From assembly GCA_964517265.1 (NCBI GenBank), contig CAZFBS010000033.1, positions 1-35,499 on the forward strand: a stretch of 35,499 nucleotides of DNA, in the 5' to 3' direction. Below the pieces are notes generated by a model. It did no database searches. It was given only the letters and a program-made list of their open reading frames with translations, and was not told the origin of the DNA. The position numbers were made by a program, and so were the translations under genes. Shown piece by piece: positions 33,439-35,499 of the stretch (within the stretch, counting starts at the first letter, position 1; each line of letters starts with the position of its first letter). The DNA comes from REEP01 sp964517265. Its GTDB lineage: Bacteria; Pseudomonadota; Alphaproteobacteria; Rhodospirillales; Defluviicoccaceae.

Positions 33439-33449
33439 GGGTTACATAG
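33430..33449. promoter_or_regulatory. Dyad operator candidate between cluster and repressor
   Basis: CTATGT-N8-ACATAG is a perfect inverted repeat. Its outer flanks continue the symmetry loosely (GGAATAT on one side, AATATGTTCC on the other, spanning 33419-33460). It covers the -35 of the cluster promoter and lies about 50 bases before the repressor start, the natural place for a repressor to block the cluster and control itself. Confidence 0.6.
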
Positions 33450-33473
33450 CAATATGTTCCTACTGCGTGAGGC

Positions 33474-33496
33474 GGAAGATTATAAGACACTCTTCC
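33474..33496 (+). promoter_or_regulatory. Repressor -10 region within an inverted repeat
   Basis: GGAAGA (33474-33479) and TCTTCC (33491-33496) are perfect reverse complements 11 bases apart and enclose TATAAG (33481-33486), a good -10 box. The start point would fall only a few bases before the ATG at 33498, and no ribosome site lies at normal distance, so the mRNA may be nearly leaderless. No good -35 is seen. Confidence 0.45.
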
Positions 33497-33497
33497 C

Positions 33498-34130
33498 ATG
33501 CTAAGACATTCAGACATCTGGCGGTCGATCGACCGCCTTGCAGAGGCTCATGGCTTGTCGCCCTCCGGGTTGGCGAAACGTGCCGGTCTGGATCCGACAA
33601 CCTTTAACAAAAGCAAGCGGGAAACACGCGAAGGCAAGTTGCGCTGGCCCAGCACCGAGAGTCTTGCGAAGATCCTGGAGGCCACCGGCGCGTCGTTGGA
33701 TGAACTGGTGTCCTACATTTCCGAGACATCCGGTCAACCATCATATAGGAATTTTCCCATCATCGGATTTGCGCAGGCCGGTGCCGAAGGTTATTTCGAT
33801 GATGCCGGGTATCCTGCCGGGGCTGGCTGGGATGAAATTCCGTTTCCGGATGTCGGTGATCCTCACGCATATTCGCTGGAGATCAGCGGCAACAGCATGG
33901 AACCGATCTACCGCGATGGCGACATTATCATTGTCGCCCCGCAGGCCAACCTTCGGCGCGGCGACAGGGTGGTGGTCAAGACGCGGGAAGGCGAAGTCAT
34001 GGCCAAGCAGCTCGTTCGCCGCACCGCCCGCAAATATGAGCTGCAATCGCTGAATCCCGAGCATGAGGATCGCAGCATTCCGATTGAGGATGTAGAATGG
34101 ATCGCCCGCATTCTGTGGGCAAGTCAGTAA
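33498..34130 (+). CDS. LexA/CI-like repressor (HTH plus S24 peptidase)
   Basis: A 210-residue regulator. Residues 8-70 form a helix-turn-helix (SGLAKRAGLDPTTFNKS). From 85 on is the S24/LexA autoprotease with Ser133 (GNSMEP), Lys170 (VMAKQL) and a cleavage-site candidate Ala94-Gly95 (FAQAGAEG). Such proteins cut themselves when RecA is activated and so release their targets after DNA damage. It is divergent from the phage cluster with dyads between them, so it is the likely controller of the cluster. Relatives also occur as ordinary chromosomal regulators in alphaproteobacteria, so the link to the cluster is inference. The start lacks a ribosome site. Confidence 0.88.
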   Translation: MLRHSDIWRSIDRLAEAHGLSPSGLAKRAGLDPTTFNKSKRETREGKLRWPSTESLAKILEATGASLDELVSYISETSGQPSYRNFPIIGFAQAGAEGYFDDAGYPAGAGWDEIPFPDVGDPHAYSLEISGNSMEPIYRDGDIIIVAPQANLRRGDRVVVKTREGEVMAKQLVRRTARKYELQSLNPEHEDRSIPIEDVEWIARILWASQ

Positions 34131-34187
34131 CCGGCGCGCGGAGCACGCCGGGGTGGTCGCGATTTTCAGCGTACCGGCAGGTCTGCG

Positions 34188-35288
34188 ATGTCTGAGCGTA
34201 ATATATCTGAAGTTTCATTCGAACATCGCCAACCCCTACCCACCAGCAGGCGTGTAGCGGTCCGGACAAACAGGGCGCGAAGCTTTGTGATCGCATTGAT
34301 GGCGGTGTGTCTGCTCGCCGGCGGCGTGGTGGCGGCGCTCGCTCAGGATGTGAGGTTTTTCCGTATCGGAACGGGGGGAACAGGTGGCACGTATTTTCCC
34401 ATCGGGAGCTTGATCGCAAGCGTGATCAGCAAACCTCCGGGATCCCGAGACTGCGACGTGGGGGGCAGTTGCGGCGTTCCCGGCGTGATTGCCTCGGCAG
34501 TCTCCACGCAAGGGTCGGTCGAGAATGTGCGCGCAATTGCGGCGGGCACCCTCGACATGGCCCTGTGCCAAGCGGATGTCGCCTACTATGCCTATTTCGG
34601 GGAGAAGGCCTTCGCCGACGAGCCGCCCATGAGCAGTTTGCGAACCGTTGCCAATCTTTATCCGGAACTTGTCCATCTTGTGGCGCGCCCTGAAGCAGAA
34701 ATCCACTCGGTGTCGGACCTGCGCGGAAAGCGTGTCTCCTTAGGGGAGGAGGCGTCAGGGACGCGGGTGGTGGCCCGTGTCATCCTCAAGGCGTACGGTC
34801 TCGCCGAAGCGGATGTCGTGGGAAGCTACGACAAGATCGGCAAGGCCAGCGACCGATTGCTCGCGGGAGAACTCGACGCATTTTTCATGGTCGGCGGCTA
34901 TCCGCTGGGTGCTGTTGCCCAAGCCGCCGAAGGTGGGCGTATCCATCTTGTCCCCATTACCGGTGAAGAGGCGGACGTCATTAAGGAAAAGCACCTGTTT
35001 TTCACCGAAGCCGTCATTCCAGGCAATATCTATCAGGGGGTCGAGGAAACACAAACAGTAAGCGTGGGGGCGCAACTGGTGGTCTCGTCTGAGTTGAACG
35101 AGGACTTGGTGTATAAGATTACCGAGGCTCTTTGGCATCCCAACAATCGTCAGGTCCTGGACAGCGGCCATCCCGACGGCGCGCGGATCAGCCTCGAGAC
35201 GGCTCTCGTTGGCATAGCGATACCGCTGCATTCGGGGGCGGCCCGCTACTACAAGGAGATTGGCCTGACCGGAGACAGCCCGCTGTGA
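34188..35288 (+). CDS. TAXI family TRAP transporter solute-binding protein
   Basis: A 366-residue periplasmic binding protein. An N-terminal signal (hydrophobic segment FVIALMAVCLLAGGVVAALA, residues about 33-52, after an unusually long polar stretch) is followed by FFRIGTGGTGGTYFPIGSLIA, the TAXI signature. SVENVRAIAAGTLDMALCQAD and LRGKRVSLGEEASGTRVVARV follow, typical of the family. It would deliver a ligand (possibly a dicarboxylate or amino acid) to a fused TRAP membrane protein, not visible in the window. The long pre-signal region suggests the true start may be later. No close link with the repressor upstream. Confidence 0.88.
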   Translation: MSERNISEVSFEHRQPLPTSRRVAVRTNRARSFVIALMAVCLLAGGVVAALAQDVRFFRIGTGGTGGTYFPIGSLIASVISKPPGSRDCDVGGSCGVPGVIASAVSTQGSVENVRAIAAGTLDMALCQADVAYYAYFGEKAFADEPPMSSLRTVANLYPELVHLVARPEAEIHSVSDLRGKRVSLGEEASGTRVVARVILKAYGLAEADVVGSYDKIGKASDRLLAGELDAFFMVGGYPLGAVAQAAEGGRIHLVPITGEEADVIKEKHLFFTEAVIPGNIYQGVEETQTVSVGAQLVVSSELNEDLVYKITEALWHPNNRQVLDSGHPDGARISLETALVGIAIPLHSGAARYYKEIGLTGDSPL

Positions 35289-35384
35289 ATCGGCTTGAGG
35301 CGGAGATTCGGGTCCAACCCGGAAGGCAGCCGTCGATGGTGCATGTTTGCCTCGGGGCGCCATCGGGATGAGTCGACGAGGGCG

Positions 35385-35413
35385 TTGACAGGCAAGGTCC
35401 GGCGTCCTACCAG
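35385..35413 (+). promoter_or_regulatory. Probable tRNA promoter
   Basis: A perfect TTGACA (35385-35390), 17 bases, then TACCAG (35408-35413), 33 bases before the tRNA. The -10 match is poor. Confidence 0.4.
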
Positions 35414-35445
35414 TGTGCGAGATGCCGGTTGCAGACGCCCGGCAC

Positions 35446-35499
35446 GCCCAGGTGGCGGAATTGGTAGACGCGCAGGTTTCAGGTACCTGTGGCCGCAAG
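35446..35499 (+). tRNA. tRNA-Leu (CAG), truncated by the window end
   Basis: The sequence has the acceptor start GCCCAGG, the D-arm GGCGGAATTGGTAGACGC typical of tRNA-Leu, and an anticodon stem CAGGT/ACCTG enclosing the loop TTCAGGT with anticodon CAG. The variable arm and 3' half lie beyond the window. Confidence 0.9.

Noticed and set aside
33456..33470. GTTC-N7-GTGA resembling the alphaproteobacterial LexA box
   Set aside because: The second half does not match GTTC, so I do not call a LexA site.
1..35499. CRISPR arrays, insertion sequences and attachment-site repeats
   Set aside because: No spaced direct repeats, transposase genes or matching direct repeats flanking the phage cluster were seen by eye.

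Overview
The window looks like the chromosome of an alphaproteobacterium, most probably in or near Rhodospirillales. The signs are high GC with strongly GC-biased third codon positions, a 41-residue cysteine-poor L36, a glcD-glcE-glcF set, the ribF-ileS-lspA-DUF3035 block and a paired M16 peptidase operon. This placement is by protein resemblance only; no marker gene was compared.

Layout. 1-1300: an acidic protein with an internal repeat, function unknown. 1.4-5.8 kb: rpmJ, then glcDEF for glycolate oxidation. 5.9-6.4 kb: a small GDT1/UPF0016 cation transporter on the minus strand behind a recognisable yybP-ykoY manganese riboswitch. 6.6-8.25 kb: an arsenic module (ArsR plus ACR3). 8.3-9.3 kb: a DksA/TraR-type zinc-finger protein and a degenerate metallo-beta-lactamase-fold protein. 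9.4-10.4 kb: galE. 10.5-11.3 kb: a minus-strand pair, a phage small-terminase-like gene and a small unknown gene, with its own strong promoter and an inverted-repeat operator. 11.5-22.3 kb: host genes (two M16 peptidases, a small unknown protein, MATE transporter, recombinase-core-like protein, PhaJ-type hydratase, ribF, ileS, lspA, DUF3035 lipoprotein).

22.4-33.4 kb: the most interesting part, a compact minus-strand cluster of short-tailed-phage structural genes. In transcription order it reads: two small proteins, a small linker protein, portal, Bbp19-like protein, scaffold, major capsid, a capsid-linked small protein, gp11-like adaptor, gp12-like nozzle, gp14-like internal protein, holin-like membrane protein, a 118-residue protein and the large terminase. 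All reading frames are open and the visible catalytic motifs of the terminase are intact. I see no tail fibre or spike, classical endolysin, integrase or replication gene. About 11 kb is far too little for a self-sufficient podovirus. The cluster could be a domesticated particle or gene-transfer-agent-like element, or a decayed prophage that happens to keep open frames. A divergent LexA-like (HTH plus S24) repressor starts at 33498, and the space between it and the cluster holds promoters and inverted repeats. Two hairpins inside the cluster share the same ten-base arms, one being a perfect 26-bp inverted repeat.

34.2-35.5 kb: a TAXI-type TRAP solute-binding protein and, at the right edge, a truncated tRNA-Leu(CAG).
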